From: Streptomyces sp. NBC_01288
Lineage (GTDB): Bacteria > Actinomycetota > Actinomycetes > Streptomycetales > Streptomycetaceae
Length of the DNA: 64,000 bases
Assembly (NCBI RefSeq): GCF_035982055.1
Contig: NZ_CP108427.1
Location: 1,054,001-1,118,000 of the forward strand
Direction: 5' to 3'
A program made the translations under genes and the position numbers. Below the pieces are notes generated by a model that ran no database searches, had not been told where the DNA came from, and worked only from the letters and a program-made list of their open reading frames with translations. The stretch's first letter is position 1. Every line of letters starts with the position of its first letter. Positions 1 through 8,032 of the stretch are shown piece after piece.

Positions 1-813
1 GAGCGCGGAGGCGTATCCGACGCGGCCGGTCAGTCCCGTACCCGTGCGCTGGACGAGCATCACGAGGGTGGTGTCCTCGCCGGCCGGTCCGCCGCTCGGG
101 CCCGCCATCAGGTAGACCTCGGAGAACACCTTGAAGGCGGCGACCGAGGACAGCGCGCCCACCAGCACCATCGTGGAGCGGACGGCGGGCACGGTCACCG
201 TGAAGAAGCGGCGCACCGCGCCCGCGCCGTCGACCGACGCGGCCTCGTGCAGTTCGCGCGGCACGCTGGCGAGCGCGGCCAGATAAATGATCATGTAGTA
301 GCCGAGGCCCTTCCAGACCGTGACGGCCATGGCGCTCAGCAGGAGCAGCCACTGGTCGCTGAGGAAGCCGATCTGTCCGACGCCGATCGTCTCCAACAGC
401 GAGTTGACCAGGCCCCGTTCGTCCAGCAGCCACACCCAGATCAGTCCGACCACGACGATGGACGCGACGACCGGCGTGTAGAACGCGGATCGGAAGAAGG
501 TGATGCCGGGGATGTTCTTCTGTACCAACAGGGCGAGCAGCAGCGGGAGTACGACGAGTGCGGGCACCACTCCGACGATGTACAGGGTGCTGTTGCGCAG
601 GCCGGTCCAGAACATGTCGTCGTGCCACAGCTCGCGGAAGTTGGCGAAGCCGACGAAGTGGCCCGGGATCAGGGTGCGCCGGTCCGTGAAGGAGTTGATC
701 ACGGTGGAGCCGAAGGGGTAGAGCACGAAGGCGCCGACGACGAGCAGCCCGGGGGCGGCGAACAGCCAGGGACTGGTGGGCAGTTGGCGCCGCACGCGGG
801 ACACGTCGGCCAT
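1..813 (-). CDS. Sugar ABC transporter permease, MalF/UgpA type (3' end outside window)
   Basis: Inner-membrane permease subunit of a binding-protein-dependent carbohydrate importer. The visible 271 codons start at ATG 811-813 and run off the left edge, so the C-terminus is missing. After a short basic N-terminus there is a first membrane helix (about residues 15-38), then several hydrophobic segments. The EAA-loop region that contacts the ATPase is visible (ELHEAASVDGAGAVRRFF). This loop defines the MalF-like permease family. The start lies only 8 nt beyond the stop of the binding-protein gene, so both are read as one operon. A second permease is expected just outside the window. The ATPase may be supplied in trans by a shared MsiK-like protein, which is common in Streptomyces; that last point is inference. 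Confidence 0.92.
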   Translation of the reverse strand, partial: MADVSRVRRQLPTSPWLFAAPGLLVVGAFVLYPFGSTVINSFTDRRTLIPGHFVGFANFRELWHDDMFWTGLRNSTLYIVGVVPALVVLPLLLALLVQKNIPGITFFRSAFYTPVVASIVVVGLIWVWLLDERGLVNSLLETIGVGQIGFLSDQWLLLLSAMAVTVWKGLGYYMIIYLAALASVPRELHEAASVDGAGAVRRFFTVTVPAVRSTMVLVGALSSVAAFKVFSEVYLMAGPSGGPAGEDTTLVMLVQRTGTGLTGRVGYASAL

Positions 814-821
814 GGGGACTC

Positions 822-2114
822 TCAGCCTTCCTGCTGGAGCAGCGTGTCGCACTGCTTGACAGCGTTGTCGAGAGCCGTCTTGGGGCTCTCCTTGCCCTGG
901 AGCGCCTTGGCGACCTCGTTGCGCAGGGCGGTCTTCATCTGCTCGCTGAACAGCACCGGGGTGTAATTGACCGCGTTCTTCAGGGACTTGGCGGCGGCGA
1001 TCCGCACCCGCGTCTCGTCGGTGCCGTCCTCCTTGGTGAAGTACGGGTCGTCGAGGGAACCGGCGGTGCTCGGGAAGATGGCGACCTTCTTCGCGAACGA
1101 CATCTGCTGCTGGGCGTCGGTGACGTAGTGCGCGAAGGCCACGGACGCGGGGGTGTGCTTGGTCTTGGAGTTGACCATCACGCCCATCACGTACATGTTG
1201 ACGTGCCCGGTGCTGGTGATCTGGTCGGTGATGCCGATGTTCTTGTACAGGCTGGGCGCCTGCTTCTTGAAGTTGTCGAGGTCCAGGGCGCTGCCCGGGT
1301 TCATCGCCACGGCGCCGGTGAGGAACTTCTTGCCGGACGACTCGGGGGTGGCGGTGAGCGCCTGTGAGTCGAGGGCCTTCGCGTCGTACAACTCCTTGTA
1401 CTTGGTGAGGAGTTCGATGCCCTTCGCGTCGTTGAAGGCGAAGGCGGTGCCCGCCTTGTTCATGAGCTCGACGCCGTAGCGGCCGAAGTCCTCGACGGTG
1501 GGGACGTTGGCGAGGGTGGCGACCTTGCCGTCGGTCTTCTTCGCCAACTGGAGTGCCTGGGCGAAGAGTTCGTCGTACGTCTTCGGCGGCTGGTCGGCGT
1601 TGAGTCCGGCCTGCTCGAAGAGGGACTTGTTGTAGAAGAGCGGGCCGGTGTTGAGGTACCAGGGGAAGGCGTAGGTGCCGGTCATGCCCGGTATCTCGTG
1701 GCTGGCCCAAGCACCCGGCAGGTACTCGCTCTTGTACTTCGCGGCCGACTTGTCGAGGTCGAGCGCGAGGCCCGCCTTGGCGAGCGGGGCGACGAGGTCC
1801 GGGGAGACGTTGACGACGTCGGGCAGGGTGCCGCCGGCGGCGTCCGCGCTGATCTTGTCGGCGTAGCCCTCGGCGGGCTGGTCGATCCACTTCACGTGGG
1901 TGCCGGGGTACTTCTTCTCGAAGCCGGAGATGACGCCCTCGAAGTACGACTTGAAGTTGGCGCGGAGGTTCCAGGTCTGGAAGGTGATGTCGCCCTCGAC
2001 CTTGCCCGAGGCGTCGGTCGATCCGCCGTCGTCTCCCCCGGAACCGCAGGCGCTCAGCGGCATGAGGACGACGGCGGCGGCTGCTGCGGCGAAGACTCTG
2101 CGGGAGATGCGCAC
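822..2114 (-). CDS. Extracellular sugar-binding lipoprotein of ABC importer
   Basis: Captures a sugar or oligosaccharide outside the membrane and delivers it to the permease encoded directly downstream. The 430-residue product has a type II signal peptide: twin arginines near the N-terminus, a hydrophobic core and a lipobox LSAC with the acylated Cys at about residue 23, then a Gly/Asp/Ser linker. The rest matches the family 1 solute-binding fold in length and pattern. I chose GTG 2112-2114 because an AAAGGAG ribosome site precedes it by about 9 nt and because it puts the signal peptide at the N-terminus. An in-frame upstream extension to 2243 would bury the signal. Regulation is probably by the divergent LacI protein through operators at 2207-2318. 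The substrate cannot be read from sequence. Confidence 0.93.
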   Translation of the reverse strand: MRISRRVFAAAAAAVVLMPLSACGSGGDDGGSTDASGKVEGDITFQTWNLRANFKSYFEGVISGFEKKYPGTHVKWIDQPAEGYADKISADAAGGTLPDVVNVSPDLVAPLAKAGLALDLDKSAAKYKSEYLPGAWASHEIPGMTGTYAFPWYLNTGPLFYNKSLFEQAGLNADQPPKTYDELFAQALQLAKKTDGKVATLANVPTVEDFGRYGVELMNKAGTAFAFNDAKGIELLTKYKELYDAKALDSQALTATPESSGKKFLTGAVAMNPGSALDLDNFKKQAPSLYKNIGITDQITSTGHVNMYVMGVMVNSKTKHTPASVAFAHYVTDAQQQMSFAKKVAIFPSTAGSLDDPYFTKEDGTDETRVRIAAAKSLKNAVNYTPVLFSEQMKTALRNEVAKALQGKESPKTALDNAVKQCDTLLQQEG

Positions 2115-2206
2115 GGCGAGTGGCTCCTTTGCAGTGGGGGTTGGCCAATCGTGCCGGGGCAGACCTTGCACGCTCTCCGGCGGGCGAGTCAATGGATTCC
2201 GCTCAG

Positions 2207-2219
2207 CTAAATTCATTAG
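2207..2219. promoter_or_regulatory. Degenerate LacI-type operator near binding-protein promoter
   Basis: The sequence CTAAATTCATTAG shares both outer half-sites (CTAA...CATTAG) with the two better copies at 2281-2318, but its centre is one base shorter and lacks GCGC. It lies about 95 nt upstream of the binding-protein start, in an AT-richer patch where a minus-strand promoter would be expected. Function is inferred from similarity to the other copies. Confidence 0.45.
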
Positions 2220-2280
2220 TTGGCCGGTTCTGGACAACTGCACTGGTCAGCGAGGTGTGTTCGCATTCTTGCGTGGATCA

Positions 2281-2318
2281 CTAATGCGCTTTAGGGTGTG
2301 CGGACTCAAGCGCATTAG
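2281..2318. promoter_or_regulatory. Pair of inverted LacI-family operators
   Basis: Two 14-nt near-palindromes lie between the sugar importer and the lacI-type gene: CTAATGCGCTTTAG at 2281-2294 and CTCAAGCGCATTAG at 2305-2318. The second is the reverse complement of the first with one mismatch, so the outer arms form an 11-nt perfect inverted repeat (2280-2290 and 2309-2319). A central GCGC flanked by A/T-rich arms is typical of LacI/GalR sites. The second copy ends about 30 nt before the regulator start, which fits autoregulation as well as control of the importer. Confidence 0.7.
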
Positions 2319-2348
2319 TGCGCGGCACCTGCGGAATGGAGAGCGGGC

Positions 2349-3392
2349 TTGTCAGGCAAGCGGTCGCCCGCGCGTCGGCCGACGATGAAGGACATCGCGC
2401 AGCGCGCCGGCGTGTCCGAGAGCGCGGTCTCCTTCGCGCTCAACGGCCGGCCCGGCGTCTCCGAGATCACCCGCGACCGGGTCCGCCGGGTCGCGGAGCA
2501 ACTGGGCTGGCGGCCCAGCACGGCGGCGCGGGCACTGTCCGGGGAGGGCGCGGCGACGGTCGGTTTCGTCCTCGCCCGGCCCGCGGACACCCTCGGCGTC
2601 GACTCCTTCTTCCTCCAACTCGTCTCCGGCATCCAGGAAGTGCTGGCCGAACGGCATCTCGGTCTGCTGTTCCAGATGGCCGAGGACGTCGACGACGAGT
2701 GCGCGGTGTACCGGCGCTGGTGGGCCGAACACCGCGTGGACGGCGTCCTGGTGGCCGACCCGCGCACCGCCGACCCGCGGCCCGACCTCCTCGACGAACT
2801 CGGCCTGCCCGCCGTGGTGATCGGCGGCGCACCCGACGAACGGCACCCCGGCCTGTCGACGGTGTGGGCCGACGACGCGGGCGCGATGGCCTCCGTCGTG
2901 GACGAGTTGTCCGCGCGCGGCCACCGTCGCATCGTGCACATCGCCGGCCTGCCCGGCCTCGCGCACACCGAGCGCCGTATCCGCGCCCTGCGCGCCGAGG
3001 CCGCCCGCCGCGGACTGACCGAGGTGCACTCGGTGACCACCGACTACTCGGACGCGGCCGGCGCCGCCGTCACCCGCCGGGTCCTCGAAGTCCCCGCTCC
3101 CCCAACGGCGTTGATCTACGACAACGACGTGATGGCCGTCGCCGGGGTGGCCGCCGCGACCGAACTCGGCTTCTCCGTACCGGCGGACGTGTCGGTGGTC
3201 GCCTGGGAGGACTCCGCACTGTGCCGCATGGTCCGGCCGTGGCTGTCGGCGTTGTCCCGGGACAGTGTGGAGTTCGGCCGTACGGCCGCCCGGGAGTTGA
3301 CCGCTCTGCTGGACGGCGGACCGGCGCGCACGGTACGGGTGCCGGTGCCGCGGCTCATCGAACGGGACAGCACCGGAGCGGCACGGGCATGA
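2349..3392 (+). CDS. LacI/GalR family transcriptional regulator
   Basis: DNA-binding regulator of 347 residues with the classic two-part layout. An N-terminal LacI helix-turn-helix (about residues 13-60, TMKDIAQRAGVSESAVSFAL, then the hinge helix around RPSTAARALSG) is followed by a periplasmic-binding-protein-like sensor domain that would bind a sugar. I use the TTG at 2349 because GGAGAG sits 6 nt upstream. ATG 2385, the residue before KDIA, is a possible alternative but lacks a ribosome site. It is divergent from the sugar importer and separated from it by the operator pair at 2281-2318, so it probably represses that operon until the transported sugar or a derivative binds. Family assignment is firm; the effector is unknown. 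Confidence 0.93.
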   Translation: MSGKRSPARRPTMKDIAQRAGVSESAVSFALNGRPGVSEITRDRVRRVAEQLGWRPSTAARALSGEGAATVGFVLARPADTLGVDSFFLQLVSGIQEVLAERHLGLLFQMAEDVDDECAVYRRWWAEHRVDGVLVADPRTADPRPDLLDELGLPAVVIGGAPDERHPGLSTVWADDAGAMASVVDELSARGHRRIVHIAGLPGLAHTERRIRALRAEAARRGLTEVHSVTTDYSDAAGAAVTRRVLEVPAPPTALIYDNDVMAVAGVAAATELGFSVPADVSVVAWEDSALCRMVRPWLSALSRDSVEFGRTAARELTALLDGGPARTVRVPVPRLIERDSTGAARA

Positions 3393-3463
3393 AAGGGGGT
3401 GTGTCCCCCGTTTCGAGTCCGAATCACCGGACACCGCCCGGTACTTCGTGTGAGGCTTTGCCC

Positions 3464-4267
3464 ATGACCTCCGAAGACCCGCTGGCCGACCGGCTTCAGC
3501 TCGACCGGCCGCACTCTGCCCGTGTGTGGAACTTCCTCCTGGGCGGCAAGGACAACTACGCCGCCGACCGCGAGGCCGGCGAGATGATCGTCCAGATGTT
3601 CCCGGACATCGCCCTGCTCGCCCGCCTCCAACGGCGCTTCCTGGTAAGGGCGGTGCGCTATCTCACCGAAGAGGCGGGCATCCGCCAGTTCCTCGACATC
3701 GGGACCGGCCTGCCCACCGTCGACAACACGCACGAGGTCGCGCAGCGCATCGCGCCCGAGAGCCGCATCGTGTACGTCGACAACGACCCGCTGGTGCTGG
3801 TGCACGCCCAGGCGCTGCTCACCAGCACCCCGGAAGGCGCCTGCGCCTACCTCGAAGCGGATGTGCGCGACCCCGAGCGGATCCTGGAAGTCGCCGCGCA
3901 GACACTGGACTTCAGCAAGCCGATCGCGCTGACGATGCTGGGCATCCTGGGCCAGATCCCGGACTCGGACGAGCCCGAGTCCGTCGTGGGCCGTTTCCTG
4001 GACGCCCTGCCCCCGGGCAGCTACCTCGCGCTGAGCGACGGCACGGACACCAACTCGGCGCTGAACCAGGCGATTTCGGTGTACAACGCCAACTCGGCCA
4101 GCTCGTACCACCTGCGCGGCCCCGAGCGGATCGAGGCGTTCTTCACGGGCCTGGAGGTCATCGAGCCCGGCATCGTGCCCACCTCACAGTGGCACCCGGA
4201 GCCGGTCGACGTGGGCCGCGACCCGTCCGACGTGGACGCGATCTGCGGCATCGGCCGCAAGGTCTGA
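3464..4267 (+). CDS. DUF574/PF04672 SAM-dependent methyltransferase-like protein
   Basis: Member of a large actinobacterial family of predicted class I SAM-dependent methyltransferases (DUF574) whose substrates are unknown. The 267-residue product has the hallmark N-terminal segment HSARVWNFLLGGKDNYAADR, a Rossmann-type SAM-binding glycine motif (FLDIGTGLPT) and an acidic residue closing the next strand (VYVDNDP). I chose ATG 3464; an in-frame upstream reading only extends through non-homologous sequence. It stands alone, 71 nt after the LacI gene, and is followed by a strong hairpin terminator. Streptomyces genomes carry many paralogues, so specific function should not be inferred. Confidence 0.9.
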   Translation: MTSEDPLADRLQLDRPHSARVWNFLLGGKDNYAADREAGEMIVQMFPDIALLARLQRRFLVRAVRYLTEEAGIRQFLDIGTGLPTVDNTHEVAQRIAPESRIVYVDNDPLVLVHAQALLTSTPEGACAYLEADVRDPERILEVAAQTLDFSKPIALTMLGILGQIPDSDEPESVVGRFLDALPPGSYLALSDGTDTNSALNQAISVYNANSASSYHLRGPERIEAFFTGLEVIEPGIVPTSQWHPEPVDVGRDPSDVDAICGIGRKV

Positions 4268-4282
4268 GCACCAACACCGAAG

Positions 4283-4307
4283 GGGGCACCGGAGTTACCG
4301 GTGCCCC
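4283..4307. terminator. Strong intrinsic hairpin between convergent genes
   Basis: Perfect 10-bp stem GGGGCACCGG (4283-4292) and CCGGTGCCCC (4298-4307) with a 5-nt loop, followed by a pyrimidine-rich run. It lies between the convergent methyltransferase and ATPase genes and could stop transcription from both sides. Confidence 0.88.
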
Positions 4308-4354
4308 TCCTTCTTTCCCCATGCCGCTCTCGCCAGAGGCGTGTGTGTCCCGGG

Positions 4355-4903
4355 TCAGATCCGGAAGAGCGCCCAGACCGTCTTCCCGCCGCCAGCCCGC
4401 AGGTTCCAGCCCCACGACTCGCTCAGTGCGGAGACCACCTGGAGACCGCGCCCGGACTCGGCGAACTCGTCGGGGTGCCCCTCCACGGGTATGCGATCGC
4501 TGTCGTCGGTGACCGCGCACACCGCGTACGGCAGCCGGTCCCACACCGCGAGCCACAGTGAAGGCTGCGGCTCCGCACCGGAGTTGGGCGCCCGGCCGTA
4601 GCGCAGCGCGTTGCTCACCAGTTCCGACACGGTGACCGTCACATCGTCGACGACTTCGTCCCCGACCCGGTCGGCGAGCGCCGCGCGGGTGAAGTCCCGT
4701 GCCACCTGGGCCGATTGAGGCATCGGCGGCACGACCAGGACGGAACAGAGAGCGGGGTCGCGCCCGTCGCCGACGGCGGGGAGCAGGGTGACGGTCTGCC
4801 CCGGCTCGGGCGGGCCCACCTGGTCGACGGCCCGGCACAGCCACTCCCAAGTCCCCTCGATCCGCAGGGTGTCGACCGGTCGTACGACTTGCTCTGCGGA
4901 CAT
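4355..4903 (-). CDS. ATP-binding (HATPase, SpoIIAB/RsbW-like) regulatory protein
   Basis: Small GHKL-fold ATPase of 182 residues, of the class related to anti-sigma factor kinases. The N-box is clear (ELVSNALRYG, about residues 94-103), and the G-box region (ESGRGLQVVSALS, about 149-161) follows an acidic stretch. ATG 4901-4903 is preferred because AGGGG lies about 5 nt upstream; a longer in-frame reading adds non-homologous sequence. It is transcribed away from a DUF397 gene and an XRE regulator. This three-gene grouping recurs in Streptomyces and includes the WhiJ and AbaA-type loci, which influence development and antibiotic production. The partner of this copy is unknown. Confidence 0.88.
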   Translation of the reverse strand: MSAEQVVRPVDTLRIEGTWEWLCRAVDQVGPPEPGQTVTLLPAVGDGRDPALCSVLVVPPMPQSAQVARDFTRAALADRVGDEVVDDVTVTVSELVSNALRYGRAPNSGAEPQPSLWLAVWDRLPYAVCAVTDDSDRIPVEGHPDEFAESGRGLQVVSALSESWGWNLRAGGGKTVWALFRI

Positions 4904-5008
4904 CGCGACCCCTGAGACCCCTGGGAGAGAACAACTGCGCGGACTACACCCGTCCGGAGCATCGTCCTCCGCCTGCCCCTGCGAACGCAAGTGCATCGGC
5001 AATTACCG

Positions 5009-5096
5009 CTGCAATTGCAGACGATCTTGCGAGCGGCCCGGCCGAGGGCTATCGTCCTGCACATCACCAATGGATGCAATTGAAGCTGCAATTGCA
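5009..5096. repeat. Three TGCAATTG boxes in the divergent WhiJ-like promoter
   Basis: A perfect 12-nt palindrome CTGCAATTGCAG lies at 5009-5020. Two more copies of TGCAATTG lie at 5075-5082 and 5087-5094, the latter within TGCAATTGCA. The first and third boxes also share downstream sequence (CGATCTT), making an imperfect direct repeat of about 22 nt with starts 77 nt apart. They sit between the divergent ATPase and DUF397 genes, the last one about 20 nt before the DUF397 start. This is the arrangement expected for binding sites of the neighbouring XRE regulator; binding is inferred. Confidence 0.7.
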
Positions 5097-5116
5097 TTCG
5101 ATCTTCCGGGGGAGCG

Positions 5117-5368
5117 ATGAGGCCTCACATAGAGCACGCGAACGGCATGTCGGCGACCCTGCTGAGCGACGCGCAGTGGCGCAAGAGCCACCACAGCAAC
5201 CCTGAGGGAAACTGCGTCGAGTTGGCCGCGCTCTCCGACGGTCAGGTCGCCGTACGCAACTCGCGCCACCCCGAAGGTCCGGCGCTCGTCTACACCAGCG
5301 CCGAGATCTCCGCGTTCGTCCGCGGTGTGAAGGACGGCGACTTCGACGGCCTACTCCCCGGCCGCTGA
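5117..5368 (+). CDS. DUF397 domain small protein
   Basis: An 83-residue protein almost entirely made of a DUF397 domain: the opening W-x-K-S segment (DAQWRKSHHSNPEGNCVELA), the central VAVRNSRHPEGPALVYT, and the closing F-V-x-G-V-K-x-G-x-F-D. DUF397 proteins are found next to XRE regulators of the WhiJ type and are thought to act as partners or antagonists of them. ATG 5117 has GGGGGAG directly upstream, although the spacing is short. ATG 5147 is a possible alternative start. The gene precedes the XRE gene in the same direction but is separated from it by a terminator-like hairpin at 5391-5428. Confidence 0.9.
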   Translation: MRPHIEHANGMSATLLSDAQWRKSHHSNPEGNCVELAALSDGQVAVRNSRHPEGPALVYTSAEISAFVRGVKDGDFDGLLPGR

Positions 5369-5390
5369 GGTCAGGCAAACCCGCGGATCG

Positions 5391-5428
5391 GCCGGAAGGC
5401 GCCGGAACACAGGCCGGCACCTTCCGGC
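5391..5428 (+). terminator. Hairpin after DUF397 gene
   Basis: GCCGGAAGGCGCCGG (5391-5405) pairs with CCGGCACCTTCCGGC (5414-5428) over 15 positions with one mismatch and an 8-nt loop, starting 22 nt after the DUF397 stop. A likely terminator or attenuator before the XRE gene. Confidence 0.75.
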
Positions 5429-5529
5429 TCCTTCACTCCCCGCAGTTATCCGGAACCTCGGTGCTACGATCCTCTTTTGAGTCCCGAAAACTTGCGGACG
5501 GTATCGGCGCGACCGCCGAGGGGATGAAC

Positions 5530-6435
5530 ATGACTTCAGCTCAACCGGAATACGCTCCCTCGGGTTCGGACGTGCTGAGCCTTCAGCGCGGCGGTCCGAC
5601 GGTCCAGCGCATCATGCTGGGCACGCGCCTGCGCCGCCTGCGCGAGTCCCTCAACATCACCCGGGACACGGCCGCATCGGCGATACGCGCCTCGGACGCC
5701 AAGCTCTGCCGCATGGAGCTGGGCCGCGTCGGCTTCAAGGAGCGCGATGTGGCCGACCTGTTGACCCTGTACGGCCTCCAAGAGCCGGATGTACGTGAGG
5801 AGTTCCTGACCTCCGCCCGCCGCGCCAACGAACCCGGCTGGTGGCGCGCGTACGGCGACGCCTTCCCGACCTGGTTCGAGCAGCACCTGGGTCTGGAAGA
5901 GGCCACCTCCCTCATCCGCACGTATGAAGTGCAGTTCATCCCGGGCCTGTTGCAGACCGCCGGGTACGCCGAGTCCGTCATCCGGCTCGGCCGTCCCGTC
6001 GACACCCCGGACGCGATCCAGCGCCGCGTCGAACTCCGCATGACCCGCCAGGAGTTGCTCACCAGGCCCGGCGCTCCGAAACTGTGGGTCGTGGTGGACG
6101 AGGCCGCGCTGCGTCGTCCGCTCGGCGGAGCGGACGTGATGCGCGAGCAGCTGCGGCACCTCATCGAGACGGCCGCCCTGCCGAACGTCACCCTCCAGGT
6201 GCTGCCGTTCCACGTGGGCGGCCACGCCGCCGCCGGCGGTCCGATCACCGTGCTGCGCTTCCCGGTTCCGGACCTGCCGGACATCGTCTACCTCGAACAG
6301 CTCACCAGCGCCCTCTACTTGGACAAGCCCGAAGAGGTCGACCGCTATCTCGCGGTCATGGACCGGCTGAGCATGGTGGCCTCACCGGCCCCCGAGTCGG
6401 TGACCTTCCTGGAGAAGCTCCTCAGCGAGATGTGA
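5530..6435 (+). CDS. XRE-family regulator with DUF5753 domain (WhiJ-like)
   Basis: A 301-residue regulator with an N-terminal Cro/C1-type helix-turn-helix (about residues 28-84, including LGTRLRRLRESLNITRDTAA and the recognition segment ending CRMELGRVG). It is followed by the DUF5753 domain typical of WhiJ-like proteins (EPGWWRAYGDAFPTWFEQ, FIPGLLQTAGYA, and later LPFHVGGHAAAGGP). ATG 5530 is chosen because GAGGGG ends 6 nt upstream; ATG 5524 abuts that site and GTG 5461 has no support. With the DUF397 and ATPase genes it forms a complete WhiJ-like locus, and it is the obvious candidate to bind the TGCAATTG boxes at 5009-5096. The signal it senses is unknown. Confidence 0.9.
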   Translation: MTSAQPEYAPSGSDVLSLQRGGPTVQRIMLGTRLRRLRESLNITRDTAASAIRASDAKLCRMELGRVGFKERDVADLLTLYGLQEPDVREEFLTSARRANEPGWWRAYGDAFPTWFEQHLGLEEATSLIRTYEVQFIPGLLQTAGYAESVIRLGRPVDTPDAIQRRVELRMTRQELLTRPGAPKLWVVVDEAALRRPLGGADVMREQLRHLIETAALPNVTLQVLPFHVGGHAAAGGPITVLRFPVPDLPDIVYLEQLTSALYLDKPEEVDRYLAVMDRLSMVASPAPESVTFLEKLLSEM

Positions 6436-6440
6436 GCGCA

Positions 6441-6457
6441 GGCGGTTTCCGACCGCC
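6441..6457. terminator. Short hairpin between convergent genes
   Basis: GGCGGT (6441-6446) and ACCGCC (6452-6457) form a 6-bp stem with a TTCCG loop in the 24-nt gap between the XRE gene and the fucosidase gene. A weak candidate for a bidirectional terminator. Confidence 0.4.
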
Positions 6458-6459
6458 GC

Positions 6460-8010
6460 TCAGACCCGCGACCGGTACAGCCCGAACTCCGCGATCTTCA
6501 CAGCGTCCCGGGCCGCCGTCACGCGAACTCGCCACCGCCGGGCGCGTACAGGCGCGACCAGCGACAGGATGCGGCTCGCGCCGATCGTTCCGGCGCGGGT
6601 GACCTCCGTCCAGGCCCCGTCGACGTACGCCTCGACCACGAAGGCCTCGACCTGCTGGCCGTGGCGCGCTGTGTCCTCCGCCAACCGGACGCGGTCGACG
6701 GCCTGTTCGGTGCCGAGGTCGACGGTGACCCGGCCCGGTGAGACGGCCGTCCGGGCCCCGCGCGTCAGGTCCTCCGGCAGTTCCCGGTCCACGCGCTCGC
6801 GGAACTCGCGCAGGCGTGCCACGTCCGGGGCCGCCAGCAGGCCGTCCGTGTCCGGCGGCACGTTGAGCAGCAGGACCGCGTTGCGGCCGACCGAGCCGAA
6901 GTAGATGTCGATCAACTCGTCGACGGTCTTGGGGACTTGGTCCGGGTGGTAGAACCAGCCGTCGTGGATCGACACATCGCACTCGGCGGGCCACCACTGG
7001 AGGTAGTCGGTGTTCGGCTGCGCCGAGACGAGGGCGCCACGGCTGCCCTCGTCGGGGGTGTCGTACGACAACGCCCAGTCCGTGCGCCCGTATTGCTCCT
7101 CCTTGACCGGGAGAACGCTCCACTCGTCCTCGCGCGCGATGCCGCCCTCGTTGCCGACCCACCGCACGTCCGGCCCTGTCACGGCGATCGCCGCGTCCGG
7201 GGCCAGCGACCTGACCAGCGTGTACCAGCTGTCCCAGTCGTAGTCCTCGACGTGGCCCGGCGGGATGCGGCCCTGGGCGCCGTCGAACCAGACCTCGTCG
7301 ATCGGGCCGTACTCGGTCAGTACTTCGTAGAGGGTGTTGAGCATGTGGGCGCCGTAGTCGGTGGCGTCCAGCGGGTAGAAGGCGTCCGGGGTGCGGTCGT
7401 CGCCGTCGACGAGTGTCGGGATCGTGCGCGTGACACGTGCGCTGCCGTTGGCGTAGACGCCGTGGAGGTACTGGTTCTCGTCGGCGGGCGAGAGGTAGAC
7501 GCCGGCCTTGAGGCCGTACCGTCGCATGGAGTCGGCGAAAGAGCGCAGTACGTCGCCCTGGCCCGCACGCCAACTGCTGTACGCGACCGTGTGGTCGGTG
7601 TAGCGGGAGGGGTACAGGACGAAGCCGTCGTGATGCTTGACGGTGAGGATGGCGAGCTTGAAACCGCCGTCGCGCAGGGCGCGGGCCCACTGGTCGGTGT
7701 CGAGGCCGGTCGGCTGGAACACGTTCGGGTCCTCGTCACCGGTCCCCCACTCCAGACCGGTGAAGGTGTTCACGCCGAAATGCAGGAACGCCGTCCGCTC
7801 CAGCTTCTGCCAGGCCACCTGCCGTGCGGTGGGCCGGACTTGGGAGGCCTTGCGGACCAGCTCGGCCTCCGTGTCGTCGGGACTGACGGGGATGCGGGAG
7901 CGGGAGCCGGACGGGGTCGGGGTAGCCGCGAGAGCGGATGCCGTGGCGGTGCCGGCGGTCGCGGCGAGCGCGGTGGCCGAGAGGACGAAGAGGCGTCTGG
8001 AGAGGGCCAT
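6460..8010 (-). CDS. Secreted alpha-L-fucosidase, GH29
   Basis: Hydrolyses terminal alpha-L-fucose from glycans outside the cell. The 516-residue product begins with a Tat-like signal (SRRLFVLSA, then an Ala/Thr-rich core). The GH29 barrel shows FLHFGVNTF near residue 75, the conserved HHDGF (about 126-130) and the strand carrying the nucleophile (EVWFDGAQ, Asp about 243). A C-terminal beta-sandwich of about 100 residues with discoidin-like features (VDLGTEQAVDRVRLAED) follows, probably carbohydrate binding. It lies 22 nt downstream of the GH20 gene in the same direction, so the two are probably one operon for stripping host- or plant-type glycans. Linkage preference cannot be told from sequence. 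Confidence 0.92.
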   Translation of the reverse strand: MALSRRLFVLSATALAATAGTATASALAATPTPSGSRSRIPVSPDDTEAELVRKASQVRPTARQVAWQKLERTAFLHFGVNTFTGLEWGTGDEDPNVFQPTGLDTDQWARALRDGGFKLAILTVKHHDGFVLYPSRYTDHTVAYSSWRAGQGDVLRSFADSMRRYGLKAGVYLSPADENQYLHGVYANGSARVTRTIPTLVDGDDRTPDAFYPLDATDYGAHMLNTLYEVLTEYGPIDEVWFDGAQGRIPPGHVEDYDWDSWYTLVRSLAPDAAIAVTGPDVRWVGNEGGIAREDEWSVLPVKEEQYGRTDWALSYDTPDEGSRGALVSAQPNTDYLQWWPAECDVSIHDGWFYHPDQVPKTVDELIDIYFGSVGRNAVLLLNVPPDTDGLLAAPDVARLREFRERVDRELPEDLTRGARTAVSPGRVTVDLGTEQAVDRVRLAEDTARHGQQVEAFVVEAYVDGAWTEVTRAGTIGASRILSLVAPVRARRWRVRVTAARDAVKIAEFGLYRSRV

Positions 8011-8032
8011 GGGGTGGGACTCCTCTGGTTGC

